This document shows, piece after piece, positions 19,782 to 27,356 of a DNA stretch of 64,000 nucleotides. This stretch comes from Martelella limonii (GTDB lineage Bacteria > Pseudomonadota > Alphaproteobacteria > Rhizobiales > Rhizobiaceae): assembly GCF_013344475.1 (NCBI RefSeq), contig NZ_JABUOU010000009.1, positions 62,001 through 126,000 on the forward strand. The letters are read 5' to 3'. Position 1 is the first letter of the stretch; the number at the start of each line of letters is the position of its first letter. The notes under the pieces were generated by a model. That model ran no database searches, was not told the origin of the DNA, and worked only from the letters and a program-made list of their open reading frames with translations. Position numbers and translations under genes: made by a program.

Positions 19782-20540
19782 TTAGACGGTTTCGATGATC
19801 TGAGGGCCCGCAGCCCTGATCGCTTCGAGCGTCGCCTTCTCTGCACCCGCGACCGTGATCACGCCGTCGATCTCACTGAAGCCGGCAATCACGAACGAGG
19901 ATACTGCGCCGATCTTCTCCCGTGAGGCGAGGATATAGCTGGCACCGGAATGGCCGATCACGGCGCGCTTTACCTCGGCCTCCTCGCTGTCGCCGGTGGT
20001 AATGCCATGATCCGGATGCAGCCCTGTTGCGCCGATGAAGGCGATATCCGGGCGAAAGCGGGAAAGCCATGACATGGTCGCCGCGCCGGTGGTGACCACC
20101 GAATGGCGAAACAGCCTGCCGCCAACGATCTCGATCTCTATGTTAGGGCACCGCATCAGCTCGACCGCCACATTGGGGCTATGGGTGATGACCGTTGCGC
20201 TCAGCGTTTCCGGCAGCGCCTGGGCAACCGCAATCGCGGTTGTGCCGCCGTCCAGAAAGATCAGCTGTCCATTTTCCACAAGATCCGCGGCAGCCTTTCC
20301 GACTCGGCCCTTGTCGTCATCCGCAATGTTGCGGCGGTGCGCGAATGGAGCGGTGGCGGGCGAAAGCGGCATCGCGCCGCCATGAACCCGTTTCAGCAGG
20401 CCCTCCTTTGCCATTTCACGAAGGTCCCGGCGAATCGTGTCCTCCGATACGCCCATGGCCTCACTCGCATCCCTTGCGACGACGCGGCCGGTTTCGGCAA
20501 GCAGGGCCAGTAAACGGGATTTGCGTTCCTCAACAAGCAT
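19782..20540 (-). CDS. DeoR-family transcriptional repressor
   Basis: 252 residues. The N-terminal DeoR helix-turn-helix (RKSRLLALLAETGRVVARDASEAM, VSEDTIRRDLREMAKEGLL) is followed by a sugar-phosphate isomerase-like sensor domain (FLDGGTTAIAVAQAL, GATGLHPDHGITTGDSEEAEVK). ATG complement 20540 is chosen because AAGGAG lies just upstream, rather than the longer frame starting inside the operator at 20582. Three 10-bp-spaced repeats lie between it and divergent nudK. The effector is probably a phosphorylated sugar. Confidence 0.92.
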   Translation of the reverse strand: MLVEERKSRLLALLAETGRVVARDASEAMGVSEDTIRRDLREMAKEGLLKRVHGGAMPLSPATAPFAHRRNIADDDKGRVGKAAADLVENGQLIFLDGGTTAIAVAQALPETLSATVITHSPNVAVELMRCPNIEIEIVGGRLFRHSVVTTGAATMSWLSRFRPDIAFIGATGLHPDHGITTGDSEEAEVKRAVIGHSGASYILASREKIGAVSSFVIAGFSEIDGVITVAGAEKATLEAIRAAGPQIIETV

Positions 20541-20558
20541 CAATCTCTCCTTGACTCT

Positions 20559-20586
20559 GCACGAAAATACACGAAACTGCACGAAT
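20559..20586. promoter_or_regulatory. Operator candidate: three phased CACGAA repeats
   Basis: ACGAA occurs at 20561, 20571 and 20581, an exact 10-bp period, within TGCACGAAAA, TACACGAAAC and TGCACGAATT. The array lies between the DeoR start and nudK start, 18 bp from the first and 14 bp from the second. Direct repeats in phase with the helix are the usual operator form for DeoR-family repressors. Confidence 0.65.
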
Positions 20587-20599
20587 TAACAGAGGCCTG

Positions 20600-21181
20600 A
20601 TGATGGACGACTCTTTCAAGCTGATTTCGACGGCGGTTCTGGCGAATGACTGGGGCAAGCTGACGAAGTATGAATTCGATCTGCTGCACAGCGATGGCGT
20701 TTGGCGCCGTCAGACGCGCGAAGTCTATGACCGCGGCAATGGCGCAACCTGCCTGCTTTACAATCCCGATCGCCAGACCGTGCTCTTGACCCGGCAGTTC
20801 CGTCTGCCCGCCTTTATCAACGGCAATGTTCCCTCGCTCGTGGAAACGCCGGCAGGTCTTCTGGAAGGCGCTGCACCTGAAGAGCGCATGCGCGCGGAAC
20901 TGATGGAAGAAACCGGTTTTCAGGTGTCGAACCTCTCCCATCTCTTCGACATCTATATGAGTCCCGGTTCTGTCAGCGAGTATCTGGCGTTTTTCTACGG
21001 CACCTACACCGACGGAGACAGGGTGGGCGAGGGCGGCGGCACGCTGGAAGAGGGGGAAGATATCGGCGTGATGGAAATCGACCTTGATGCGGCGCTGGCG
21101 ATGATCGACAGCGGCGAAATTCGTGATGGCAAGACGGTCATCTTGCTGCAGCATCTCGCATTGAAGCTGCTCAGGGCATAA
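20600..21181 (+). CDS. nudK: Nudix hydrolase NudK-like (GDP-mannose pyrophosphatase)
   Basis: 193 residues resembling E. coli NudK along the length: REVYDRGNGATCLLYNPD, VLLTRQFRLPAFINGN, the Nudix region GLLEGAAPEERMRAELMEETGF, LFDIYMSPGSVSEYLAFF and EIRDGKTVILLQHLAL at the end. NudK hydrolyses GDP-mannose and related nucleotide sugars. The usual Glu at Nudix position 7 is Ala here, while the EExG core is intact. ATG 20600 (or 20603) follows AGAGG. It is divergent from the DeoR repressor across shared operator repeats, pointing to sugar-responsive control. Confidence 0.88.
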   Translation: MMDDSFKLISTAVLANDWGKLTKYEFDLLHSDGVWRRQTREVYDRGNGATCLLYNPDRQTVLLTRQFRLPAFINGNVPSLVETPAGLLEGAAPEERMRAELMEETGFQVSNLSHLFDIYMSPGSVSEYLAFFYGTYTDGDRVGEGGGTLEEGEDIGVMEIDLDAALAMIDSGEIRDGKTVILLQHLALKLLRA

Positions 21182-21211
21182 AAAAGCCCGGAAACACAAA
21201 GGTTCCCGGGC
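21180..21211 (-). terminator. Bidirectional terminator between nudK and DUF1127 gene
   Basis: A GC-rich stem GCCCGG-AAAC / GTTCCCGGGC (21186-21195 with 21202-21211, one mismatch) is followed, when read leftward, by six T residues (A-run 21180-21185 on the + strand). This terminates the leftward DUF1127 transcript and may also serve nudK, whose stop overlaps the A-run. Confidence 0.7.
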
Positions 21212-21358
21212 AAAATGCAGAGTGAAGGCTGAACCACCCTGCGGGGAAAATGACGCTTTATCCTGCCGCGGTTGGGACTTGCGGGTTTCAAAAACGCCAA
21301 GCTCGAAGCTGCCGTCATGCCGACGGCAAGGCCCGCCGCAGCATGCGGCGGGTGTTGT

Positions 21359-21628
21359 TCAGATATACATGCGCGCCGAGCGCTTCGCGGCCGCTCTCTT
21401 GAGCTCTTCCATCGGGTCTTCCGACGCCGGCGCCATATAGGCGCGCTCGACATCGTAGCGTGACAGGCCGATGTCCTTCAGAAGCGAATCGTCCATTTCC
21501 GACATGTAGCGCACGGCAATTCGGTTTTTCGTGAAACGCTTTGCCGCATCAACGATCGCATTGATGCTGGCCCAAAGGGAATGCTGTATGCCGGCCCGGC
21601 TCGCGGACGTCCTTTCAATCAACGACAT
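21359..21628 (-). CDS. DUF1127 domain protein
   Basis: 89 residues with the C-terminal DUF1127 (YjiS-like) motif RYMSEMDDSLLKDIGLSRYDVERA at residues about 40-63 and a basic tail (ELKRAAAKRSAR). DUF1127 proteins in rhizobia and relatives are small, often Arg-rich and linked to RNA turnover and phosphate or carbon metabolism; this one is a mid-length member. The ATG is preceded by a purine-rich GGAGG site. It is monocistronic, with a terminator at 21180-21211. Confidence 0.85.
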   Translation of the reverse strand: MSLIERTSASRAGIQHSLWASINAIVDAAKRFTKNRIAVRYMSEMDDSLLKDIGLSRYDVERAYMAPASEDPMEELKRAAAKRSARMYI

Positions 21629-22051
21629 TGTCGCCTCCTTTGTGGGTGCGGACCACCTCTGGGCTCCCCACGCCTTGCGATGGGAGGCGCCATCGCCTCC
21701 CTTTCACGCATAGAAACCTCAAACTTCAACCGGCAGCCACCCGATTCCTGTCAGGCTGTGCCGGTGTTCGTCGCAGGTGTTCGTTTGCGTCCTTGGGAGG
21801 CAAGATGCGCTCGTCTTACTGATCAGTCTAACGAATGTTTATGATGGCAAACATCAATTACGGTGAAGTGTTGCGATGGCGGGACGGAGGCAGGCCACAA
21901 CGATCGATTATTTCATGCTCAAAACGATTTAATCGGGTGATCGACATGTGCGCGCATGAAGAAGGCGATGCGGCAGCGCCGCATCGCCATGAAAATTTCT
22001 GTCGCCAACCCCGATCGGGGCCTCCCGGAAGCCTTTGATCGGGCGCGCCGG
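21629..22051. other. Gene-poor gap with two strong hairpins
   Basis: No protein gene is supported here. The left part should contain the DUF1127 promoter. A perfect 8-bp stem GGGAGGCG/CGCCTCCC with loop CCAT lies at 21682-21701. A perfect 11-bp stem GGCGATGCGGC/GCCGCATCGCC with loop AGC lies at 21964-21988, about 63 nt beyond the stop of the leftward aldolase gene, and probably ends that transcript. The self-complementary CCCCGATCGGGG lies near 22011-22022. Confidence 0.5.
21964..21988 (-). terminator. Strong hairpin downstream of the aldolase gene
   Basis: An 11-bp perfect stem with a 3-nt loop, located beyond the stop of the leftward DHDPS-family gene. The T-rich tail is weak when read leftward (CTTCTTCATG), so it may act as a terminator with help from Rho or as a 3'-end stabiliser. 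Confidence 0.45.
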
Positions 22052-22930
22052 CTATAGATCGTATTTCGCGAGGATAGCCTCGATCGCACGGTCCTGCTCT
22101 GGGTCCGGCAGCAGCGCGGGTTGCCTGGAAAGGCCGACCGAGGGGTCGCGCAGATAGAGCGCGCGCTTCACGAGCGCAGGCGGGTAGCCAAGCTTGTAGA
22201 GATCCGTGCGAAACGCCGCATAGGTTTCCTGGGCAGCGCGGGCTTCGGCGTCATTGCCTGCGTTGACGCTTGCCACAATGCGCGCAAGCACTTCTGGCAT
22301 CACATTGCCGAGGCCGGAAATGCAGCCGCGTGCGCCGTTCGTCAACGCCCAGTGGACGAGTTGGTCCGGCCCGGAATAGACATCGAAACCCGGTTCCGAT
22401 CTGCCGACTTCAAGATAGGCCTCGAGCGTTTCCTGTGCGCCGCCGGAATCCTTGATCCCTGAAATATTTCCATGGCTTGCAAGCTGGCGCGCCGTTTCGG
22501 GCTCGATATGGTTCTGGGTCCGCGCGGGGATGTCGTAAAGGTAGATCGGCGTCGATACGGCATCGGCAACGCTGGTGAAGTGGCGCACCAACCCGTCCTG
22601 GGTGCAGGCGATGAAGAAGGGCGTGATCACGGCGATGCCATCGACGCCGATGCGGTCGAATTCCTTTGCCAGCGCCACGGTCTCGAAGGTAGCCGGCATC
22701 CCCGCATTGACGATGACCCTGGCCTTGCCGTCAACCTCATCGACGACCTCGCCGCAGAGGCGGACCTTTTCCTCGAAGGTGAGGGCGGAGAAATCGCCAT
22801 TGGTGCCGGCACACATGATGTTGTTGCCGGCGCTGACCTGCCGGCGCACCTGGGCGCGGGTGGCAGCGTAATTGATCGTTTCGTCCTCGTTGAAGCAGGC
22901 CACGAGGGCGACGAAGGCTTCCTTGTTCAT
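22052..22930 (-). CDS. DHDPS/N-acetylneuraminate lyase family aldolase
   Basis: 292-residue class I aldolase of the DapA/NanA superfamily, expected to condense or cleave a 2-keto acid with an aldehyde. The catalytic Tyr is in IYLYDIPART and the Schiff-base Lys in ISGIKDSGG. The pyruvate-binding loop reads GTNGDFSALT instead of the GTTGE of true DapA or GSTGE of NanA, so lysine biosynthesis is unlikely. ATG complement 22930 is preceded by GGGGAGAA. It is divergent from a four-carbon acid sugar kinase-like gene and a FadR-type regulator, so it probably cleaves an acidic sugar derivative. Exact substrate unknown. Confidence 0.85.
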   Translation of the reverse strand: MNKEAFVALVACFNEDETINYAATRAQVRRQVSAGNNIMCAGTNGDFSALTFEEKVRLCGEVVDEVDGKARVIVNAGMPATFETVALAKEFDRIGVDGIAVITPFFIACTQDGLVRHFTSVADAVSTPIYLYDIPARTQNHIEPETARQLASHGNISGIKDSGGAQETLEAYLEVGRSEPGFDVYSGPDQLVHWALTNGARGCISGLGNVMPEVLARIVASVNAGNDAEARAAQETYAAFRTDLYKLGYPPALVKRALYLRDPSVGLSRQPALLPDPEQDRAIEAILAKYDL

Positions 22931-23151
22931 GCAATTTCTCCCCACCGCACCGGCTGCGGCACTCCATATCGTGGCCGGGATGTCGCGACGGGCATCCAGC
23001 CGTTCCGGTGAAACCATCACTAACTTATAGGTAAATAAGTTTCAACAATCTGCTCCTATAAATCGCTGTTTTTGATTTTTCCCTTGTAATTATGTCATTT
23101 TTTCTGAAAAATTGATGGCATTACTAATGTTACAACATTGAGGGACGCGCC
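22931..23151. promoter_or_regulatory. Divergent promoter region with two inverted repeats
   Basis: Shared control region of the leftward aldolase and the rightward kinase-regulator pair. It contains AACTTAT (23022-23028) and ATAAGTT (23035-23041) around a 6-bp centre, and AATGTT-AC-AACATT at 23126-23139 just before the kinase start. The AT-rich stretch 23015-23130 contrasts with the GC-rich flanks. The FadR-type protein encoded at 24.2 kb is the obvious candidate binder. Confidence 0.5.
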
Positions 23152-24204
23152 CTGGCTCGCAAAGTTCTCATTCTTGCCGACGATCTTACCGGCGCATTGG
23201 ACTCCAGTGTCGCCTTCGCCATGGCTGGGCGCAGTGTGGTCCTGGCACGGCGCGCCGATGCGCTCGGCGACGTGCTGGCGCAGCACCCCGATGTCATAGC
23301 GCTTTCCAGCGGCAGCAGGGAATGCAGCGCCGGAGAAGCGGCCCGTCGTGTCGAGGCCATGCTGCGCCCGCTGCCGCTCAAGAGCTTCGATCTGGTGATC
23401 AAAAAGGTGGATTCCCGGCTCAAGGGCAATATCGATGCCGAAATGACGGTTCTGTGCAAGGCGCTCGATCCGCCGCAGGTCATCGCGGCCCCTGCAATTC
23501 CCTCCATGGGGCGGACGGTTGAAAGCGGCAGGCTCACCGGTTCCGGGGTGGCGCAGCCCATCGATGTGGCCGCCCGCTTTGCCATGCCTGTTCACGTCCC
23601 GGATGTGGTTGTCGATGCAGACTTCGATGCCGCGATCGCCGCAGCGCCTGCGGGCGCGCTGTGGGTCGGGGCGCGGGGCCTGAGCTTTGCGCTCGCCCGG
23701 GCCGATGCAGGCGGCCCGGCGGTACCGGCGCTTCCGGCGGATATGCTGATCGTCAACGGCTCGCGCGATCCGATCACCCTTGCCCAGATCGCGCGGATCG
23801 CAGAGCGCGTCAGCGTGCTTGAGGCGCCGGACGGGTTGGTTGACGCTGCGGCGTCACCTGCGCTCCCGGCAGTTGTGACGATGACGGATGGCGGTGGCGG
23901 TCTTGATGGCGCAACCGCCGCCGCCCGCTTTGGCAGGAGCATCGGTGCGCTGGTGCGCCGGCTGAAACCGTCCATGCTGCTGATTGCGGGTGGAGAGAGC
24001 GCCAATGCCATTCTCGATGATCTTGGTATTGTCACTTTACAAGTTCTCTCGGAGCTTCGGCCGGGTCTCCCGGTCAGTCTGGCGTCCGGTCCATGGCAGA
24101 CCTTACAAATCGTGACAAAATCCGGCGGGTTTGGTAGTCCCGAATTGCTGGAAGAGCTCTATGACGAAGCGCTTCGCTCCGGCGGTGCTTTTGAGGAGGC
24201 GTAA
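23152..24204 (+). CDS. Four-carbon acid sugar kinase family protein (DUF1537), CTG start
   Basis: Member of the DUF1537/OtnK-DtnK kinase family, which phosphorylates acidic sugars such as threonate or erythronate. The family N-terminal signature (LILADDLTGALDSSVAFA) is present but lies upstream of the first TTG (23197). No ATG, GTG or TTG exists between the in-frame stop at 23125 and this motif. CTG 23152 is proposed as start because GAGGG (23140-23144) lies 7 nt before it. Other marks are IKKVDSRLKGNID and a C-terminal IAGGESANAILDDLGI ATP-binding region. About 350 residues, somewhat short for the family. The stop is 3 bp before the regulator gene. Confidence 0.82.
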   Translation: MARKVLILADDLTGALDSSVAFAMAGRSVVLARRADALGDVLAQHPDVIALSSGSRECSAGEAARRVEAMLRPLPLKSFDLVIKKVDSRLKGNIDAEMTVLCKALDPPQVIAAPAIPSMGRTVESGRLTGSGVAQPIDVAARFAMPVHVPDVVVDADFDAAIAAAPAGALWVGARGLSFALARADAGGPAVPALPADMLIVNGSRDPITLAQIARIAERVSVLEAPDGLVDAAASPALPAVVTMTDGGGGLDGATAAARFGRSIGALVRRLKPSMLLIAGGESANAILDDLGIVTLQVLSELRPGLPVSLASGPWQTLQIVTKSGGFGSPELLEELYDEALRSGGAFEEA

Positions 24205-24207
24205 GAG

Positions 24208-24942
24208 ATGTCCATGACGAACCCGGCAGACAATGCCCCGGCCTCCCGGCGCACCTCGCTTTCAGACAAGGTCTATGAAGCGCTGCGCGGCCGGATTATG
24301 CGCGGCGACTACGGCGCCAACGAGAAATTGCCGGCCGAAAAGGACCTCTCCGTGAAGTTCGGCGTCTCAAGGCCTGTGCTTCGGGTGGCGCTCGAACGCC
24401 TGCGGGAGGAGCGCCTGATCTATTCGCGTCAGGGCGCGGGAAATTTCGTCCGCATCAAGCGCGAATCGGCGCTCGGCTATACGCCAGTGGAGACGATTGC
24501 CGATATCCAGCGCTGCTATGAATTCCGCCTGACGGTGGAGACCGATGCGGCGGCCCTTGCCGCGCGCCGGCGCAATGATGCGGCGCTCGGGCAGATGGAG
24601 CGTGCGCTCAACCTGCTTTCCGATGCGACTGGTCAGCAATTGCACCGCGAGGATGCCGATTTTGCCTTTCATCAGGCGGTCGCGCAGGCCGCCAACAACC
24701 AGTATTACGAAGAGACGCTGAAGGCGCTGCGCGAGCATATCTATGTCGGCATGAAGCTCCACGGCGAATCGCTGATGTCCGATGGGGCGGCAGCGCTTGA
24801 GGAGGTGCTGGCCGAGCACCGCGCCATCTATACCGCAATCCGCGATCGCGACCCGGACAAGGCCCGCGCCATGATGCGCGGCCATATCGAACATTCCCGC
24901 GAGCGCCTGTTCGGCGGCGGGCTGTTTGATCTTTCGCTTTAG
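24208..24942 (+). CDS. GntR-family regulator, FadR (FCD) subfamily
   Basis: 244 residues: an N-terminal winged helix (LSDKVYEALRGRIMRGDYGANEKLPAEKDLSVKFGVSRPVLRVAL) and a C-terminal all-helical FCD ligand domain with the metal-site style pattern YEFRLTVETDAAALAAR, HQAVAQAANN and EHRAIYTAIRDRD. It is cotranscribed with the DUF1537 gene (3-bp gap) and probably represses both divergent promoters. FCD regulators typically sense organic or acidic-sugar ligands, which suits the neighbours. Confidence 0.92.
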   Translation: MSMTNPADNAPASRRTSLSDKVYEALRGRIMRGDYGANEKLPAEKDLSVKFGVSRPVLRVALERLREERLIYSRQGAGNFVRIKRESALGYTPVETIADIQRCYEFRLTVETDAAALAARRRNDAALGQMERALNLLSDATGQQLHREDADFAFHQAVAQAANNQYYEETLKALREHIYVGMKLHGESLMSDGAAALEEVLAEHRAIYTAIRDRDPDKARAMMRGHIEHSRERLFGGGLFDLSL

Positions 24943-24963
24943 GGAATGGTCATTTGAGGTGCG

Positions 24964-24986
24964 GGGCGGCGGCCAGGTGGCCGCCC
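24964..24986. terminator. Hairpin between convergent genes
   Basis: GGGCGGC and GCCGCCC form a 7-bp GC stem around GGCCAGGTG in the gap between the FadR-type gene and the convergent alcohol dehydrogenase gene. There is no T-run, so it is a weak terminator candidate for either strand. Confidence 0.4.
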
Positions 24987-25048
24987 TCCATGCCGTGGGT
25001 GTAAGCGGGGACTGCGCGCCCGCCTGCCGAACAGAATGCACTCCTTGG

Positions 25049-26167
25049 TCAGAATGCGTCCTTGTAGAGCCCGTGAACGTCTGAGACGTCCATCGGCCGC
25101 GGGTTGTTGTCCATCAGGCGCCTGATGGCATGGGCTTCCCCGGCGAAGCCTTCCAGGTCTTCAAGCTGTGCGCCATGGGCTTCAAGGTGCATCTCCACGC
25201 CAAGGCTCTCGCAGTAGCCGTAAGCCGCATCGCGCACGCCGGACGCGCCGTTTTCAAGGCCGAGGGCGGTAGCAATCTCGGCGGTCTTGTCAGCGGCGAC
25301 CGACTGGTTGAAGGCCAGGACATGCGGAAAGATGATCGCATTGGCGAGACCGTGCGGGAGCGAAAGCCGCGTGCCGAGCGGATAGGCAAGCGCGTGTCCC
25401 GCAGCCGTGTTGACGGGGCCGAGACAGATCCCGCCATAATAGGAGGCGAGCATCATGCCGGCGCGCGCTTCCGCATCGGTCCCGTTTTCGACCGCGCGGC
25501 GCAGATATTTGCCAATCAGGCCGATGCCGAGGCGGGCATAGCCGTCGATCAGCTCATGCGCCTTGATATTGGTGAAGGCTTCCACGCAATGGGCAAGCGC
25601 ATCGATGCCGGTGGCAGCGGTGACGGCGGGCGGTACGGAATAGGTGAGTTCCGGATCGAGGATCGCGATATCCGCCAGTAGGTGCGGGCTTTCGACGGCG
25701 AGCTTCGACTTGGTTTCAGGATCCGTCACCAGCGCGCGGATGCCGGCTTCCGAGCCGGTGCCGGCGGTTGTCGCGACTTGGGCCAGCGCCGTGGTGCGGC
25801 CATGCACCTTGTTCGGACCGACGACATCATGCAGCGACTGATCGCTGTTCCAGAGCGCTGCCGTCAGCTTGGCGACATCGAGGACCGAGCCGCCACCGAG
25901 GCCGACGACAAGGTCGGGTTCGTGTTCGCGCGCGGCTTCGAGCACCGCTTTGAAGGCCGGAACGTCGGGCTCCGGTGGTGCATCGGCATAGACGCGGATA
26001 TCGCCGGAAAGGCCGAGGCGGTCGACATATTGCGCGGTCGGGCCGCCAGCGATGACGAGCACGCGCTTAGCGCCTTCGGCAAAGGCGCCGAGACGGCTGG
26101 CGGTGCCAACGCCGACTTCCAGGCGCTTGGGCTGATGGAGCGTGATGGGGCGGTCTATATTGTTCAT
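25049..26167 (-). CDS. Iron-containing alcohol dehydrogenase family protein
   Basis: 372-residue group III (Fe) dehydrogenase. The nucleotide-binding motif VVGLGGGSVLDVAKL and the TTAGTGSEAGIRALVTD segment are clear. Metal ligands are expected in DALAHCVEAF, LPHGLANAIIFPH and AAGHALAYPLG. ATG complement 26167 (MNNIDRPITLHQ) is chosen; the frame extends upstream into the sialidase gene only by chance. It starts 4 bp after the stop of the sialidase-like gene, so the two form an operon. Likely role: oxidation or reduction of an aldehyde or alcohol in the island's pathway, maleylacetate reductase-like in fold. Confidence 0.9.
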   Translation of the reverse strand: MNNIDRPITLHQPKRLEVGVGTASRLGAFAEGAKRVLVIAGGPTAQYVDRLGLSGDIRVYADAPPEPDVPAFKAVLEAAREHEPDLVVGLGGGSVLDVAKLTAALWNSDQSLHDVVGPNKVHGRTTALAQVATTAGTGSEAGIRALVTDPETKSKLAVESPHLLADIAILDPELTYSVPPAVTAATGIDALAHCVEAFTNIKAHELIDGYARLGIGLIGKYLRRAVENGTDAEARAGMMLASYYGGICLGPVNTAAGHALAYPLGTRLSLPHGLANAIIFPHVLAFNQSVAADKTAEIATALGLENGASGVRDAAYGYCESLGVEMHLEAHGAQLEDLEGFAGEAHAIRRLMDNNPRPMDVSDVHGLYKDAF

Positions 26168-26171
26168 GATG

Positions 26172-27356
26172 TCACGTCCTTGGAAGTTGTGCTGCCAGAT
26201 CGGCAACGGCGGCAGCGGAGAGCCGCACATGGCGGATGGCGCGCCGGTGAAGGGTGTAGGCGATGTCGAGGCCTCCATCGGCGCGTGGAAGCACGACCGG
26301 ATAGGAAAGCTCCTGATTCTTGCCGTCGAGCGAGTTGTTCGACAGGCAGGTTCCGGCGCTGTTTTCGATGATCAGCGACACCGGGAATGTCTTTCCGCCG
26401 TCGCTCGACAGGCAGAGGCTCAGCGGCGCACGCTCGACGCCCCAGATCGGCTTGCAGCCCTCGTCGGCTTCCGGCCTGTCATCTTCGCCCTCAAGCTCGT
26501 CATAGAGCGAGGCCCGGCGCGATGGCGACATGGCGGCGGAAACGGGATTGCAGACCATGGCGACGCTGCCGTCGCCAAGCCGCGCGACGCCGATCGAGCT
26601 GTTATTGTTCGGCACATCGGTCGCAGCCGGTGCCGACCAGCTTCTGCCGCCGTCACTGCTTTCCGAGCGGTGGACGAAATCCGACTGGCGTCTGCGGTAG
26701 AAGGCCGCCATGGCCTCGCCTTCAAGGTGGACGGGCGACATGTGCACCGCGCCTTCCGAGTGCGGAACCTCGCGCACCGTCCAGCTCTTGCCGCCATCGG
26801 CGCTCTCGGCCTGGGCTGCGGTATCGAAGGCGCCGGTCCAGCGGATGCCGGGGCGCGGATTGCAGCGAAACAGCGGCAGGCACCATACCCCGTCATTGCG
26901 GACGAAAGGTGCGGCCCGGATGAAGGTGCCAGGCGGAAGGCCGGTATCCTGCTTCTCGCCTGCGATCAGCCTGTCGCCGTAACGCGCGAGAACGCGCATG
27001 AAGACGCGTGATTCATCCTGATTGCCCGCGGGCTGGCTGGTGTGGAACAGCAGGAGCCGGCCATCGGGCGCTGCGAAAACCACCGGGTTCTGTTCCGAGC
27101 GGTCGGGATCATCCGTCAGTTGCGTCGGCGCAAGCCATGTGTCGGCGCCTTCGTCGAGCAGCGCGGCGTGAATGCAGATGTCGGACTTTCCTTCCAGGCT
27201 GCCGCCAAACCAGGCCGCCACCAGCGCACCGTCTGAAAGCCGCGCAAGAAACGCGGCGTGGTTCTGTACGGTGGGCGAGGGCAGGACAGCTTCCATGCCG
27301 CCCTCCCGCGGCCTCAGCTTTCCTGTCATCTCACGCGCGATTTCCTCGGGCGACAT
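26172..27356 (-). CDS. Sialidase-superfamily (BNR/Asp-box) protein, apparently cytosolic
   Basis: 394-residue predicted six-bladed beta-propeller. Three Asp-box motifs are visible: SADGGKSW, SSDGGRSW and SSDGGKTF. An RxxEQNPVVF-type segment (DRSEQNPVVFAAPDG) and NNNSSIGVARLGDG also fit the exo-alpha-sialidase-like group. No signal peptide or lipobox is present. The start is taken as ATG complement 27356 (MSPEEIARE) because GGAGG lies 9 nt before it; an ATG at 27377 lies upstream of that site. First gene of the operon with the Fe-dehydrogenase. Sialidase activity is a family label, not shown. Confidence 0.8.
   Translation of the reverse strand: MSPEEIAREMTGKLRPREGGMEAVLPSPTVQNHAAFLARLSDGALVAAWFGGSLEGKSDICIHAALLDEGADTWLAPTQLTDDPDRSEQNPVVFAAPDGRLLLFHTSQPAGNQDESRVFMRVLARYGDRLIAGEKQDTGLPPGTFIRAAPFVRNDGVWCLPLFRCNPRPGIRWTGAFDTAAQAESADGGKSWTVREVPHSEGAVHMSPVHLEGEAMAAFYRRRQSDFVHRSESSDGGRSWSAPAATDVPNNNSSIGVARLGDGSVAMVCNPVSAAMSPSRRASLYDELEGEDDRPEADEGCKPIWGVERAPLSLCLSSDGGKTFPVSLIIENSAGTCLSNNSLDGKNQELSYPVVLPRADGGLDIAYTLHRRAIRHVRLSAAAVADLAAQLPRT

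Noticed and set aside
23197..24204. DUF1537 gene starting at TTG 23197
   Set aside because: It would delete the conserved ADDLTGA motif, which is encoded in the same frame just upstream.
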